Of a stretch of DNA of 64,000 nt, positions 53,923-64,000 are shown one piece after another. Each line of letters begins with the position of its first letter. Position 1 is the stretch's first letter. The DNA lies in contig NZ_BSFD01000011.1 in the NCBI RefSeq assembly GCF_027922165.1, positions 1 through 64,000 on the forward strand, given 5' to 3'. The DNA comes from Brevundimonas intermedia. Lineage in GTDB: Bacteria; Pseudomonadota; Alphaproteobacteria; Caulobacterales; Caulobacteraceae. A program made the translations under genes and the position numbers. The notes under the pieces are model-generated. The model was given only the letters and a program-made list of their open reading frames with translations. It had not been told where the DNA came from and searched no databases.

Positions 53923-55020
53923 ATGAGCGTCGACGCCCTGTTTCGCCCCTTCACCATCAAGGGGCTGACCCTGCCCAATCGCATCGTCATGGCGCCCATG
54001 ACGCGATCCTTCTCGCCCAACGGAATCCCGACCTCAGACGTCGCTGGCTATTATCGTCGCAGGGCGGAAGGCGGCGTGGGGCTGATCGTCACCGAGGGCA
54101 CGGTGGTGGAGCGGCCTGCCGCGCGTAACGACGCCAATGTCCCGGTCTTCCACGGCGACGCTCTGCCGCAATGGAAGACGGTGGTGGACGAGGTCCACGC
54201 CGCCGGTGGGCTGATCGCGCCTCAGATCTGGCATGTCGGCTCCGCGCGTGGCCAGGGCGAGGACTGGGCGCCGCTGGGCAAGGTCGACAGCCCCTCGGGC
54301 CTGACAGCGCCGGGCAAGGCCAAGTATGAGCCGATGTCCGAAGAAGACGTCGCCGACACGATCGCCGCCTTCGGGCGGTCGGCGCGCGCGGCGCGGGAGC
54401 TGGGCTTCGACGCCGTCGAAATCCACGGCGCCCACGGCTATCTGATCGACCAGTTCTTCTGGGGCGGGGTCAATGTGCGTGAGGATCGCTGGGGCGGCCC
54501 GACCATCGCTGATCGCGCCCGGTTCGGCGCCGAGGTGATCAAGGCGGTGCGTGAAGGCGTCGGCGACGACATCCCCGTCATCCTGCGCCTGTCGCAATGG
54601 AAGCAGCAGGATTTCGCGGCCCGCATCGCTGAAACACCCGACCAGATGGTCGAATGGCTGACGCCGCTGTCAGACGCCGGGGTGGATGTCTTCCACTGCT
54701 CGCAGCGCCGCTTCTGGGAGCCGGAGTTTGAGGGTTCGGACCTGAATTTCGCCGGATGGACCAAGAAACTGATGAACAAGCCGACCATCACTGTCGGCTC
54801 GGTCGGCCTGGACGGCGAGTTCATCGCGGCCTTCGGCGGCGAGGGTTCCAAACCCGCCTCGCTGGACGGCCTAGTGCGCAGACTGGAGAATGAAGAGTTC
54901 GATCTGGTTGCGGTCGGCCGCGCCCTACTGGCCGACCCGCATTGGGTGCAGAAAATCCGCGACGGCCGATCTGACGAACTGCGCAACTTCGAACGCGCAG
55001 ACCTGATGACCCTGTCCTGA
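53923..55020 (+). CDS. Old-yellow-enzyme-type NADH:flavin oxidoreductase (ene-reductase)
   Basis: A 365 aa FMN-dependent TIM-barrel reductase. It opens LFRPFTIKGLTLPNRIVMAPMTRSF, with IWHVGS, the substrate pair HGAHGYLIDQFFW and REDRWGG; the C-terminus has VAVGRALLADPHW. Such enzymes reduce activated alkenes or nitro groups; the physiological substrate is unknown. ATG 53923 has AAGGAG 6 nt upstream. It stands alone between mrp and the YbjQ gene. Confidence 0.92.
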   Translation: MSVDALFRPFTIKGLTLPNRIVMAPMTRSFSPNGIPTSDVAGYYRRRAEGGVGLIVTEGTVVERPAARNDANVPVFHGDALPQWKTVVDEVHAAGGLIAPQIWHVGSARGQGEDWAPLGKVDSPSGLTAPGKAKYEPMSEEDVADTIAAFGRSARAARELGFDAVEIHGAHGYLIDQFFWGGVNVREDRWGGPTIADRARFGAEVIKAVREGVGDDIPVILRLSQWKQQDFAARIAETPDQMVEWLTPLSDAGVDVFHCSQRRFWEPEFEGSDLNFAGWTKKLMNKPTITVGSVGLDGEFIAAFGGEGSKPASLDGLVRRLENEEFDLVAVGRALLADPHWVQKIRDGRSDELRNFERADLMTLS

Positions 55021-55039
55021 CCTGAGACGTCGAGCCGGT

Positions 55040-55360
55040 TCAGGCCGGCTCGACGATCACGCCCGTGCCGTAGCACAGCACCTCGGTCACGCCGGGCATG
55101 ATCTCGGTGGCGTCGTAGCGAACGGCCAGTATGGCGTTGGCGCCGTGGGCCTCGGCGTGTTTGACCAGTTCGTCATAGGCTTCCTGACGCCCGGCCTCGG
55201 CCAGCTTCACATAGGCCCCGACCCGGCCGCCCAGCATCGACTGGACCCCGCCGATGGCGTCGGAGATGGCGTTGCGCGAGCGCACCGTCACGCCGCGCAC
55301 CAGGCCGATATGGCGGGTGACGCGGAAACCGGGCAGGTCGTTGGTGGTCGTGACGTACAT
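55040..55360 (-). CDS. YbjQ-family (UPF0145) protein
   Basis: A 106 aa protein with the family pattern: N-terminal TTTNDLPGFRVTRHIGLVRGVTVRSRN, then EAYDELVKHAEAHGANAILAVRYD and a C-terminal EVLCYGTGVIVEP. Members form beta-rich pentamers and are sometimes called heavy-metal-binding, but function is not established. It starts 9 bp after the folA stop on the same strand. Confidence 0.93.
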   Translation of the reverse strand: MYVTTTNDLPGFRVTRHIGLVRGVTVRSRNAISDAIGGVQSMLGGRVGAYVKLAEAGRQEAYDELVKHAEAHGANAILAVRYDATEIMPGVTEVLCYGTGVIVEPA

Positions 55361-55369
55361 CGACTTCTC

Positions 55370-55897
55370 CTAGCGGCGTTCCAGCACTCGGAAGGTGAAG
55401 GCGTGATCGTCCTTCTCGCCTGCCGGATGCGATTCCGACGATACCTCGACCCAGGCCGTCTCGTCGAATGCCGGGAAGACCGCGTCGCCGTCTGGAGAGG
55501 CGTCGACCTCGGTGATGTAGAGGCGTTTGGCGCGCGGCAGGACGGCTTCGAACACTGCGGTGCCGCCGATGATGCAGATTTCGTCCACGCCGTCCTCTTC
55601 GGCCGTTTCGCGCCCGATCTCTATGGCCTCGTCCAGAGTGGCGCAGACCAGGGCGCCCTTGGACATGCCGTCGGCCTCATAGGACTCGTCCTTGGTCAGC
55701 ACCAGGTTCAGGCGGCCGGGCAGGGGCTTCAGCGGCAGGCTCTCCCAGGTCTTGCGGCCCATCAGGCAGGGCTTGCCCACGGTGATGGACTTGAACCGCT
55801 GAAGGTCCGAACGAAGCCGCCAGGGCAGATCGCCGTCGCGGCCGATGACGCCGTTGCGTCCGCGCGCGACGACCAGGGAAATCAGGGGAATGGTCAT
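55370..55897 (-). CDS. folA: Dihydrofolate reductase
   Basis: NADPH-dependent reductase regenerating tetrahydrofolate after thymidylate synthesis. It has 175 aa from ATG 55897, which has GGAG about 9 nt upstream and whose first bases overlap the stop of the mazG-like gene (ATGA). Typical features are VIGRDGDLPWRLRSDLQRFK with the catalytic aspartate, CLMGRKTWESLP and CIIGGTAVFEAVLP. An upstream ATG (55915) would extend it by six residues. Cytoplasmic. Confidence 0.96.
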   Translation of the reverse strand: MTIPLISLVVARGRNGVIGRDGDLPWRLRSDLQRFKSITVGKPCLMGRKTWESLPLKPLPGRLNLVLTKDESYEADGMSKGALVCATLDEAIEIGRETAEEDGVDEICIIGGTAVFEAVLPRAKRLYITEVDASPDGDAVFPAFDETAWVEVSSESHPAGEKDDHAFTFRVLERR

Positions 55898-56193
55898 GCT
55901 TTTGGCTCCAGCCATTTGAGCCATTTGCGCCGCATGGCCGTCTCCAGGTCAACGCCTGCGCCCGCGCAATAGATCAGCAGCATGCCCAGAACGTCGGCCG
56001 CTTCGTCACCCAAGGCGTCAGCGTCGGGCGTTCCGCGCGCCCGTCCGGATAGACGCAGATGCTCGGCCGTCAGTTCGCCCAGCTCTTCCTGGAGCTTCAG
56101 CAGCGCCCAGTCGCGGTCGCGGTCGATCTGGTGTTCGGCGGCGTAGATGTCTGAAATGCGCAGGACGGCGGCCTGCAGCGACTTGAGGTCCAT
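55894..56193 (-). CDS. MazG-like nucleotide pyrophosphohydrolase (single domain)
   Basis: A 99 aa single-domain MazG-fold protein: RDWALLKLQEELGELTAEHLRLSGRARG and DALGDEAADVLGMLLIYCAGAGVD carry the EExxE and ExxD metal-binding motifs. Members cleave nucleoside triphosphates to monophosphates. Its start overlaps the thyA stop (TGATG) and its stop overlaps the folA start (ATGA), so it is locked between the two thymidylate-synthesis genes. A role in dUTP/dCTP removal is plausible but not shown. A TTG codon directly before the ATG is not needed. Confidence 0.9.
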   Translation of the reverse strand: MDLKSLQAAVLRISDIYAAEHQIDRDRDWALLKLQEELGELTAEHLRLSGRARGTPDADALGDEAADVLGMLLIYCAGAGVDLETAMRRKWLKWLEPKA

Positions 56194-57050
56194 CAAACGG
56201 CCACTGCGGCCTTGATGTGCGGCCAGGCTTCGTAACCCTCAAGCGTGAAGTCCGACAGTTCGAAGGCGAACAGGTCGGTCTTGGGCGCGATGCGCATGAC
56301 CGGCAAAGGCAGGGGCTCGCGCGTCAGCTGGAGTTCGGTCTGTTCCAGGTGGTTCAGATACAGGTGGGCGTCGCCGAAAGTATGAATGAAGTCGCCGGGC
56401 TCCAGCCCGACCACCTGGGCCAGCATCAGGGTCAGCAGGGCGTAGGAGGCGATGTTGAACGGCACGCCGAGGAAGACGTCGGCGCTGCGCTGATACAGCT
56501 GGCAGCTCAGTTTTCCGTCCGCGACAAAGAACTGGAACAGGCAGTGGCAAGGCGGCAGGGCCATGTCATCGACGTCGGCCGGGTTCCATGCGGTGACGAT
56601 GTGGCGGCGGCTGTTCGGGTTGGTCTTCAGGCCGTGAACCAGCTTCTCGATCTGGTCGATGACCCGGCCGTCAGGCGCAGTCCAGGACCGCCACTGCTTG
56701 CCATACACCGGGCCCAGTTCGCCCTCGGCGTCGGCCCATTCATCCCAGATGCGGACGCCGTTGTCCTTCAGCCAGCCGATATTGGTCTCGCCGCGCAGAA
56801 ACCACAGCAGTTCGACGATGATCGAACGCAGGTGCAGCTTCTTGGTCGTCAGGACCGGGAAACCCTTGGACAGGTCAAACCGCATCTGACGGCCGAAAAC
56901 GCCCAGGGTGCCGGTGCCGGTGCGGTCGTCGCGTCGCACGCCATTGTCCAGGATGTCGCGCAGCAGGTTGAGGTACTGCCATTCCGGATGGTCAGGGGCG
57001 GCCGCGGCGGTCCGAGCCTGAAGTTCGACGGTGGCGACCTGAGCGTTCAT
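56193..57050 (-). CDS. thyA: Thymidylate synthase (ThyA)
   Basis: Methylates dUMP to dTMP using methylenetetrahydrofolate. It has 285 aa: [20 protein letters not shown] near the N-terminus, the catalytic cysteine in [12 protein letters not shown] (C168), and [37 protein letters not shown]. The stop overlaps the ATG of the mazG-like gene. First gene of the thyA-mazG-like-folA-ybjQ operon. Cytoplasmic dimer. Confidence 0.98.
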   Translation of the reverse strand: MNAQVATVELQARTAAAAPDHPEWQYLNLLRDILDNGVRRDDRTGTGTLGVFGRQMRFDLSKGFPVLTTKKLHLRSIIVELLWFLRGETNIGWLKDNGVRIWDEWADAEGELGPVYGKQWRSWTAPDGRVIDQIEKLVHGLKTNPNSRRHIVTAWNPADVDDMALPPCHCLFQFFVADGKLSCQLYQRSADVFLGVPFNIASYALLTLMLAQVVGLEPGDFIHTFGDAHLYLNHLEQTELQLTREPLPLPVMRIAPKTDLFAFELSDFTLEGYEAWPHIKAAVAV

Positions 57051-57152
57051 GTCGAGAGCTTGCCTCAGATTGGGTGATTCGAAACGCGGAACCCGCAGCG
57101 GCGGGGACGGCGTCCACAGAAAACGAATCGGTGACGCCTTCGATGGGCGCCG

Positions 57153-57800
57153 TCAGGCCTCCAGCAGGGGAAGCAGCAGGGGGTGGGCGAGGACGGGCGC
57201 CGCCAGACGCACCACCGCCTGGGGATCCTCCAGCCGAACCGCCGCCGTGGCGTCGGCGATGATGAAGTCGGCGTGGGTGCGCGAGGGCTCGGTCAGGCGT
57301 TCGTGACCGGGCCGCACGGTGGCGAGATACTGGGTCACGACTGAGTCCGCCGAGCGCCCGCGTTCGGACTGGTCGCGCAGCAGGCGGCGGATGAAGCGGA
57401 TGTCAGAGGGCGTGTCGACGAAGACCCGGATGTCGAACAGGGCCGTCAAGTCGGCGGTGCAGAGCACATGGGTCCCCTCGACGATCACCACCTCGGCCGC
57501 CGGGATCGGTTCGCCGCCCGGTTCGCGTCCGTGGTGGATGAAGGAATAGAGGGGCGCGGTCACCGAACGACCGGCCTTGAGTTCCTTCAGGTCTGTGATC
57601 ATCAGATCATGGTCGCGGGCGGCGACATCGTCGAAATCGAAGGTCGCAGCGTCGAAACCGGGCAGGCTGGCGGCGTCCCTGTAGTAGGAGTCTTCGCGCA
57701 CCAGCACCGCCTTGCCCTCAGGCAGGGCCGAGACGAGCGCCTCCGCCAGGGTGCTCTTGCCGGAGCCGGAGCCCCCCGTGATCGCGATCAATATGGCCAT
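57153..57800 (-). CDS. udk: Uridine kinase-like protein
   Basis: A 215 aa P-loop kinase: ITGGSGSGKSTLAEAL (Walker A), EDSYYRD with the catalytic aspartate, FDFDDVAARDHDLMITDLKELKAG and PLYSFIHHGREP, then VVIVEGTHVL. It phosphorylates uridine and cytidine in pyrimidine salvage. It is upstream of, and on the same strand as, the thyA operon, with a gap of about 100 bp. Confidence 0.9.
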   Translation of the reverse strand: MAILIAITGGSGSGKSTLAEALVSALPEGKAVLVREDSYYRDAASLPGFDAATFDFDDVAARDHDLMITDLKELKAGRSVTAPLYSFIHHGREPGGEPIPAAEVVIVEGTHVLCTADLTALFDIRVFVDTPSDIRFIRRLLRDQSERGRSADSVVTQYLATVRPGHERLTEPSRTHADFIIADATAAVRLEDPQAVVRLAAPVLAHPLLLPLLEA

Positions 57801-57959
57801 GGGCCGCCTTCTAGGGCGCCGGGCGTCTCAGCGCCACGGGAGACGATCCGTCGCGCGAGGATGACGTTGCGTTACGTTGCTTATCGCTGATCACCGATGA
57901 TAGCGTCTGTTCAAGCGTCGCAGCCAAGCAGACGCACCAAGGGACAAGGAAGACGCACC

Positions 57960-59594
<1,635 letters not shown>

Positions 59595-59609
59595 TCCCAT
59601 GGAGCGCCG

Positions 59610-60296
59610 ATGCCGTCGACCAAGCCTCTTCCCGCGCTGATCCCCTGGTTGACCGCCCTGACGGCGGCGCCGCTGGTTCTGGTGGTGGCGGCGATGGCTG
59701 CGACCCTGTTCGGCGGGGTGGATCGGGCGATCACCTATGATCTGCTGACCTGGACGGTGGGGCGGGGACTGGCCTGGGTTGGGGGTGTCGCTGCTCTGAT
59801 CGTGGCGGTTCTGACGCTCGGGGATTTGAGGCGGCGTTGGATTTACGCCGCGATCGCCATGGTTCTGGCCGGCGCCACCCTGGGCGTCTTTCTGGATCAA
59901 GGCCGGCGCCTGGCCGAACAATCGCCCCGAGACATCAGCACCCATGTGGCCGAACCCCCGACCTATAGGCGTCTGGCGGCTCTGCATCCTGACGCCTCGG
60001 GAGTTACGGGGGCGGAAACCTGCTCTGCCGCGCGCTCGATCCCGACGCAGGTTCTGGCGCAACAGGCCGTCTCGGCCCTGGTGGACGCCGGATTCCCCGT
60101 GGTGAGGGCCTCCACCTTCGAGGTGGAAGGGGTTCATGAAGGCGCTTGGTACGGTTTCGCTTATGACGCCGTGATTCGAATCCGGCCCGGTCGTACCGAC
60201 ATCCGAGTCGCCGCGCGCGACCCGCGACCTGATGGTGGCGCGACCTGTCGCCTGATGGGCAAAATCGTTGCTGCGCTAGAAGAGAATATCCGTTAG
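59610..60296 (+). CDS. DUF1499 membrane protein
   Basis: A 228 aa protein. Three hydrophobic segments at about 12-35, 53-70 and 78-95 anchor it in the membrane; the C-terminal part (PPTYRRLAALHPDASG..., then YGFAYDAVIRIRPGRTDIRVAARDPRPDGGATCRLMGKIVAAL) matches the DUF1499 domain. Function unknown. It starts 15 bp after the acyl-CoA ligase, probably the same operon, and its stop overlaps the end of the convergent MBL gene. Confidence 0.85.
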   Translation: MPSTKPLPALIPWLTALTAAPLVLVVAAMAATLFGGVDRAITYDLLTWTVGRGLAWVGGVAALIVAVLTLGDLRRRWIYAAIAMVLAGATLGVFLDQGRRLAEQSPRDISTHVAEPPTYRRLAALHPDASGVTGAETCSAARSIPTQVLAQQAVSALVDAGFPVVRASTFEVEGVHEGAWYGFAYDAVIRIRPGRTDIRVAARDPRPDGGATCRLMGKIVAALEENIR

Positions 60297-61195
60297 GCGG
60301 GACGAAAATCGGCGTTGAGTCCAGGTTCGCCGGCGATCGTCGCCGCGCCGTCTTCCACCAACTTGATCAAGTGAGCCAAGACTGACAGCGACGCCGCCGG
60401 CCAAAGCCGTTGGTCCACTGCCGCATAGAGGGCCGGGACCATCTGTGCTGCTGTGCGGTCGCCGGCCATAAGCCGTTCCACCACCTGGGCCTCCCGCTCC
60501 AGTCGGTGCGCCCGATAGGCGGCCAGGAAGGGCGCCGGAGCTGTCACGGGTGCACCGTGCGTCGGCCATAGAGTTGCGAAGTCCCGGGCAATCACCGCGT
60601 CCAGGCTGGCCATATAGTCCCGCATGTTCCCGTCCGGCGGCGCGACGACGCTGGTCGCCCACCCCATGACGTGATCGCCGCTGAACAAGGCGTTTTCCTC
60701 TTTCAGAGCGAACGCCATGTGGTTCGAGGCGTGACCGGGGGTGAAGATCGCCTCCATCGTCCAGTCGTCCCCTTCGATCAACTCGCCGCCGGTGAGTACG
60801 ACGTCGGGCGCGAACCCAGTGTCCTCGTCTTCGTCCAAGGCGCCTGAGGCGTGGGTCTCGCGCGCCGGTGGTCGCGCCGCCAAGATCTTAGCGCCGGTTC
60901 GTTCGGCGAAGGGGCGGGCGAGAGGGACGTGATCGCGGTGTGTGTGGGTCACCAGAACATGGCTGACCGTCCGGCCTTCGACAGCCGCCAGCAAGGCGCT
61001 CAGATGCGAATCATCGAGTGGTCCGGGGTCGATCACCGCGACAGTTGCTCCTGTCTGCGGTCCCCCCACGATGTAGGTCCCCGTTCCGGTGAAGGTGAAG
61101 GGGCCCGGATTTTCAGCGATCACCCGCTGTACGAGCGGGGAGACTTGGTCTTGGCGTCCATAGGCGAAGTCGAAATCACGCACGAAAGGAATCAC
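60293..61195 (-). CDS. MBL-fold metallo-hydrolase (LACTB2-like)
   Basis: A 300 aa metallo-beta-lactamase-fold hydrolase. The zinc motif is VLVTHTHRDHVPLA, with further ligands in FTPGHASNHMAF, SGDHVMGW and THGAP. The C-terminal winged-helix-like region (LIKLVEDGAATI) places it near LACTB2-type proteins, some of which are nucleases; substrate unknown. The GTG start begins VIPFVRDFDFAYG. Convergent with the DUF1499 gene (4 bp overlap). Confidence 0.9.
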   Translation of the reverse strand: MIPFVRDFDFAYGRQDQVSPLVQRVIAENPGPFTFTGTGTYIVGGPQTGATVAVIDPGPLDDSHLSALLAAVEGRTVSHVLVTHTHRDHVPLARPFAERTGAKILAARPPARETHASGALDEDEDTGFAPDVVLTGGELIEGDDWTMEAIFTPGHASNHMAFALKEENALFSGDHVMGWATSVVAPPDGNMRDYMASLDAVIARDFATLWPTHGAPVTAPAPFLAAYRAHRLEREAQVVERLMAGDRTAAQMVPALYAAVDQRLWPAASLSVLAHLIKLVEDGAATIAGEPGLNADFRPA

Positions 61196-61415
61196 GGTCG
61201 ATTGCTCCGAAGCTGGCTCGGGCCTTGCCTTAACGTCCCGGTAACCTCTGTGGGAGCGCCGGTCATGGCCCGTTCTATCGCCTTCGCTGTCTCAAATCGG
61301 CTCCAGCCCGTCGCCGCCGCCTTTATCTGTCTCATGGCGGCGCAACTGGTCACCGCCTCCTGCACACCGGAGCCGGCGCCGTATGCAAGTCGAGTGGCAA
61401 TCCAGCGCTGATCCA

Positions 61416-61949
61416 CTACTGCCGTCGAACGCGAACCGCGCGACTGCTTCCGACCGTCAGCATATAGCTGCCGAGAGACGCCCGGCGGACACGCACAGCC
61501 TCTCCCGCACGGTTTCTGAAGCGGACGTCGTCAGAGTCGATCTGCCGCCACTCCGATCCGTCCGCCAATCTGAAGATCCATTTGCCCTCGCCGGAATGGG
61601 CGGCGGAGGACAGTGTTGTTTCGACCGCTTCGAGAACCGGTTCCGCCGCCACATTTGGTCGGCCGGCGAACGGATTGGCGATCTCAAATCCGAAGAGTTG
61701 GCGGTTCGTCTCACGAACCTGTGCTCGATCAAGCACCACCACTTCACCCGCTCGTTCGGCGGCGTCAAAGGCGGCCACGGCTCGATCAAAACAGGCGAGA
61801 CGCTCTGCGTCCGCCGTGATGGAGCGGCATCCAGCGATCTCGCTAAGACTTCCCGCGCGGCCCAATTCCTGATTTTCGGCGGCTGCGGCATTGCCAGTCA
61901 ACCAGACTGGGGTCGTCAAAATCACCAAAAAAGCCCCAATTGAACGCAT
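61416..61949 (-). CDS. Exported hypothetical protein with a C...RLACFD motif
   Basis: A 177 aa protein with a signal peptide (IGAFLVILTTPVWLTGNAAAA). The mature N-terminus contains SEIAGCRSITADAERLACFDRAV, a motif seen in many unrelated short proteobacterial periplasmic proteins, where the two cysteines may form a disulfide. The C-terminal part (GKWIFRLADGSEWRQIDSDD... and SYMLTVGSSRAVRVRR) looks like a small beta-rich domain. Function unknown. Confidence 0.75.
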   Translation of the reverse strand: MRSIGAFLVILTTPVWLTGNAAAAENQELGRAGSLSEIAGCRSITADAERLACFDRAVAAFDAAERAGEVVVLDRAQVRETNRQLFGFEIANPFAGRPNVAAEPVLEAVETTLSSAAHSGEGKWIFRLADGSEWRQIDSDDVRFRNRAGEAVRVRRASLGSYMLTVGSSRAVRVRRQ

Positions 61950-62226
61950 TTTTAAACCTCAAATCGCGGCCGTGTTGAATGACGATTTCGACAGGCGCAT
62001 GCCGTTCAACGGATTCTGCATTCTCTCACCGGCCGTGTCCATGGCGTGGCTGATTTGCGACAGTCCTGCCACAATGGGGTTGCGGATATGCAATTCTCAT
62101 GGCGGTTCGGCGAAAGGCGGGTCAACACTGGGTTGTTCGTGTCGTGTTGGAAACGATGAGACACGAGGAATTATGTATTCGCGCCCGTGGGGCCGATGCG
62201 ACCTGAAACCTTGGAGGGGTATCAAC

Positions 62227-64000
62227 GTGAGAGCACAGAACCAGCGTAGGCGTCTTCTGGCGTCCACCATGATCGCGGGCTTCGCCGCTATCGGAATGGC
62301 GGCCCCAGCGATGGCGCAATCGACTGAGGAAGAGAGCGCCACGGTTTCCGAGATCGTCGTCACGGGTTCGCGCATTCGTCAGGCGAACCTGGTCACGACC
62401 AGCCCTGTGACCCAGGTCACCGCAGAAGACGTCCGTGAGTCGGGTGTCAGCCGCGTTGAAGATCTGGTCACCCAACTGCCTCAGGCTTTCGCGGCCCAAA
62501 ACTCGACCGTCTCCAACGGCGCCTCGGGCACCGCGACGGTTTCGCTGCGCAACCTCGGCTCGACCCGCACCCTGGTCCTGATTGACGGCAAGCGGATGCC
62601 ATATGGTTCGCCGCTGGATGCCGCAGCCGACCTCAACCAGATCCCGGCCCAGTTGGTCGAGCGTGTTGAAGTGCTGACCGGCGGCGCCTCCGCCGTCTAT
62701 GGTTCGGACGCGATCGCCGGCGTCGTCAACTTCATCATGAAGAAGGACTTCGAAGGCCTCGAAATTACGGCTCAGTATGGCCAGTACCTGCACCACAACG
62801 ATTACGATGGGCCCGGCAACCTTCGCTCAGTGATCGAGGGACGCGCCGCCACCAACCCGGCGCAGTTCCAACTGCCCGATGATGACGTTCAGACCGGCTT
62901 CAGCCGCGAGATCACCGCCATCATGGGCGTGAGCTCGCCTGACGGTAAGGGCAACATCACGGCCTATGCGGGCTATCGTAAGAACAACAAGGTGCTCGGG
63001 CGCGACTATGATTACGCGTCGTGCTCGCTCGGTGGGCAAAACGCGGCGGGCGACAGCTTCACCTGCGGCGGTTCCGGCACGTCTTATCCGGGCCAGTTCA
63101 CTGATTTCGCAAACTACGCCTACACGCTGGACGCCAACAATGATTTCGTCCCGTACGTGGGCTCGCGCGACGCCTATAACTTCGGCCCGCTGAACTACTA
63201 TCAACGCCCCGACGAGCGTTACAACCTGGGCGCCTTTGCGCACTATCAGGTCAACGACAAGATCGAGGCCTTCGCCCAGCTGATGTTCAACGACTATCAG
63301 TCGGTGGCTCAGATCGCGCCCTCGGGCAACTTCGGCAACACCGCCACGATTAACTGCGACAACCCGCTGCTGTCGACCCAACAGCGGGGTCTGATCTGCG
63401 AAAGCGATCTGGTCGCCGACATCATCGACGATCCGGACACCACAGACAACGAGGTCCAGGACTTCATCGATGGCGTGATCGCCGGCGGCGGCACGTCGGC
63501 AGATGCCCTGGATCAGATCGCCGCGGCAGCCGGCGTGCAATCCTGTACTGCAGCCGGAGCCGATCTGATCGATCCTTGCCCGCTGTATATCCTGCGACGC
63601 AACGTCGAAGGCGGCGGTCGTCAATCGCACCTGAACTACGAATCCTATCGCGGCGTCATCGGTATTCGTGGCGAGCTGGACGCGGCCTGGAGCTATGAGG
63701 TTTCGGCCCAGTACTCCAAGGTCCGGTTGGCCCAGATCTATCGCAACGAGTTCTCGGTCGCCCGTCTGACCCGAGCCCTGGACGTCGTCACCGATCCGAG
63801 CTCGGGCGCTCCCGTTTGCGCGTCCGTCCTGGACGGCACGGACCCGAACTGCGTCCCCTACAACCTCTTCCGTCGCGATGGCGTGACCCAGGAGGCCCTG
63901 GATTATGTGCAGGTGCCGCTGGTCATGTCCGGCTACACCGAACAGCAGGTTGTAACGGCTTCGATCACCGGCGATCTGACCGACAAGGGTCTGGTTTCGC
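62227..64000 (+). CDS. TonB-dependent receptor, 5' part (runs off the window)
   Basis: Outer-membrane active transporter; the first 591 codons are in the window and remain open at 64000. The GTG start at 62227 has GGAGGGG about 8 nt upstream. A signal peptide (LLASTMIAGFAAIGMAAPAMAQ) is followed by a TonB-box-like SEIVVTGSRI, then the plug domain with TSPVTQVTAEDVRESGVSRVEDLVTQLPQ, LRNLGSTRTLVLIDGKRMP and VERVEVLTGGASAVYGSDAIAGVVNFI. The start of the barrel follows with cysteine-containing extracellular loops. The plug is of the oar/CirA-like type common in Caulobacterales. The substrate is not predictable. The 277 bp upstream (61950-62226) contain no gene. Confidence 0.93.
   Translation, partial: MRAQNQRRRLLASTMIAGFAAIGMAAPAMAQSTEEESATVSEIVVTGSRIRQANLVTTSPVTQVTAEDVRESGVSRVEDLVTQLPQAFAAQNSTVSNGASGTATVSLRNLGSTRTLVLIDGKRMPYGSPLDAAADLNQIPAQLVERVEVLTGGASAVYGSDAIAGVVNFIMKKDFEGLEITAQYGQYLHHNDYDGPGNLRSVIEGRAATNPAQFQLPDDDVQTGFSREITAIMGVSSPDGKGNITAYAGYRKNNKVLGRDYDYASCSLGGQNAAGDSFTCGGSGTSYPGQFTDFANYAYTLDANNDFVPYVGSRDAYNFGPLNYYQRPDERYNLGAFAHYQVNDKIEAFAQLMFNDYQSVAQIAPSGNFGNTATINCDNPLLSTQQRGLICESDLVADIIDDPDTTDNEVQDFIDGVIAGGGTSADALDQIAAAAGVQSCTAAGADLIDPCPLYILRRNVEGGGRQSHLNYESYRGVIGIRGELDAAWSYEVSAQYSKVRLAQIYRNEFSVARLTRALDVVTDPSSGAPVCASVLDGTDPNCVPYNLFRRDGVTQEALDYVQVPLVMSGYTEQQVVTASITGDLTDKGLVS

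Noticed and set aside
61265..61411. Possible 48 aa secreted or lipoprotein frame (MARSIAFAV..., LVTASC)
   Set aside because: It has a hydrophobic stretch and an SC pair, but no ribosome-binding site or family, and an open frame on the other strand covers the same bases. Too weak to call.
61192..61416. Minus-strand 74-codon frame upstream of the MBL gene
   Set aside because: No recognisable domain or start signal; overlaps the frame above. Likely non-coding.
62040..62075. Possible sigma-54 promoter ahead of the TonB receptor
   Set aside because: GGC and TTTGC are both present but the distance between the GG and GC is 7 bases rather than 10, so it fails the spacing rule.

Overview
The window is a GC-rich chromosomal segment from an alphaproteobacterium of the Caulobacteraceae, most likely Brevundimonas or a close relative; the genus is my inference. 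Supporting signs are a circularly permuted two-piece tmRNA next to an alpha-type sspB, a pdhA-pdhB-(DUF5076)-pdhC operon whose E1-beta carries a lipoyl domain, a bactofilin/M23 peptidase pair, cobS, a DOMON-like/NamZ pair, Caulobacter-style promoters, and palindromic intergenic repeats of a type common in this class. I see no phage, IS element, CRISPR array, rRNA or standard tRNA. Nearly all genes are housekeeping or conserved accessory genes. The clearest foreign-looking piece is a single AT-rich gene at 13607-14122.

Layout. 1-3.4 kb: dispersed repeats, a hybrid histidine kinase and cobS. 3.4-12.1 kb: ohr, a class A penicillin-binding protein, prfB with its +1 frameshift, bactofilin plus an overlapping M23 peptidase, bcp, tyrS and a DOMON-like protein. 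12.3-22.5 kb: NamZ-type exo-muramidase, the AT-rich gene, ahpC-ahpF, MFS-mazG-HAD, a VanY-like carboxypeptidase, wrbA and a DODA-type dioxygenase. 22.7-28.9 kb: an Aas-like acyl-acid ligase, lipA-coq10, an FAD oxidoreductase, a GNAT enzyme, rpmF and a lipoprotein. 29-36.8 kb: eno, ftsB and the pyruvate dehydrogenase operon pdhA-pdhB-DUF5076-pdhC-gpx-lpdA. 36.8-43.2 kb: LtrA-like protein, Cds1-like desulfhydrase, UvrD-like helicase, SIMPL protein and RHH protein. 43.2-51.8 kb: remnants of a conserved alphaproteobacterial cluster (sspB, fumC, DUF4169, RHH) interspersed with accessory genes, namely a C13 peptidase, RusA, ccdAB, a DUF900 hydrolase, YccF, DUF2171, a patatin and an EamA transporter; ssrA lies upstream of sspB. 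51.8-57.8 kb: miaA, a cysteine-free Mrp-like ATPase, an ene-reductase, YbjQ, the tightly overlapping thyA-mazG-like-folA operon and udk. 57.9-64 kb: a fatty-acyl-CoA ligase, a DUF1499 protein, an MBL hydrolase, an exported hypothetical protein and the start of a TonB-dependent receptor that runs off the window.

Themes. Central carbon metabolism is coherent: enolase leads to PDH E1/E2/E3, and lipA makes the lipoyl cofactor needed by the E1-beta and E2 lipoyl domains. Peroxide defence is spread over ohr, bcp, ahpCF and gpx. Envelope growth is represented by the PBP, bactofilin/M23, VanY-like, NamZ and FtsB proteins. Translation quality control is represented by prfB, ssrA and sspB. I found no obviously new multi-gene defence system. 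The observations I would check first are the set of palindromic repeats that share a GTCAT frame but carry different stems, the cysteine-free Mrp, and the DUF5076 gene coupled on both sides within the PDH operon.
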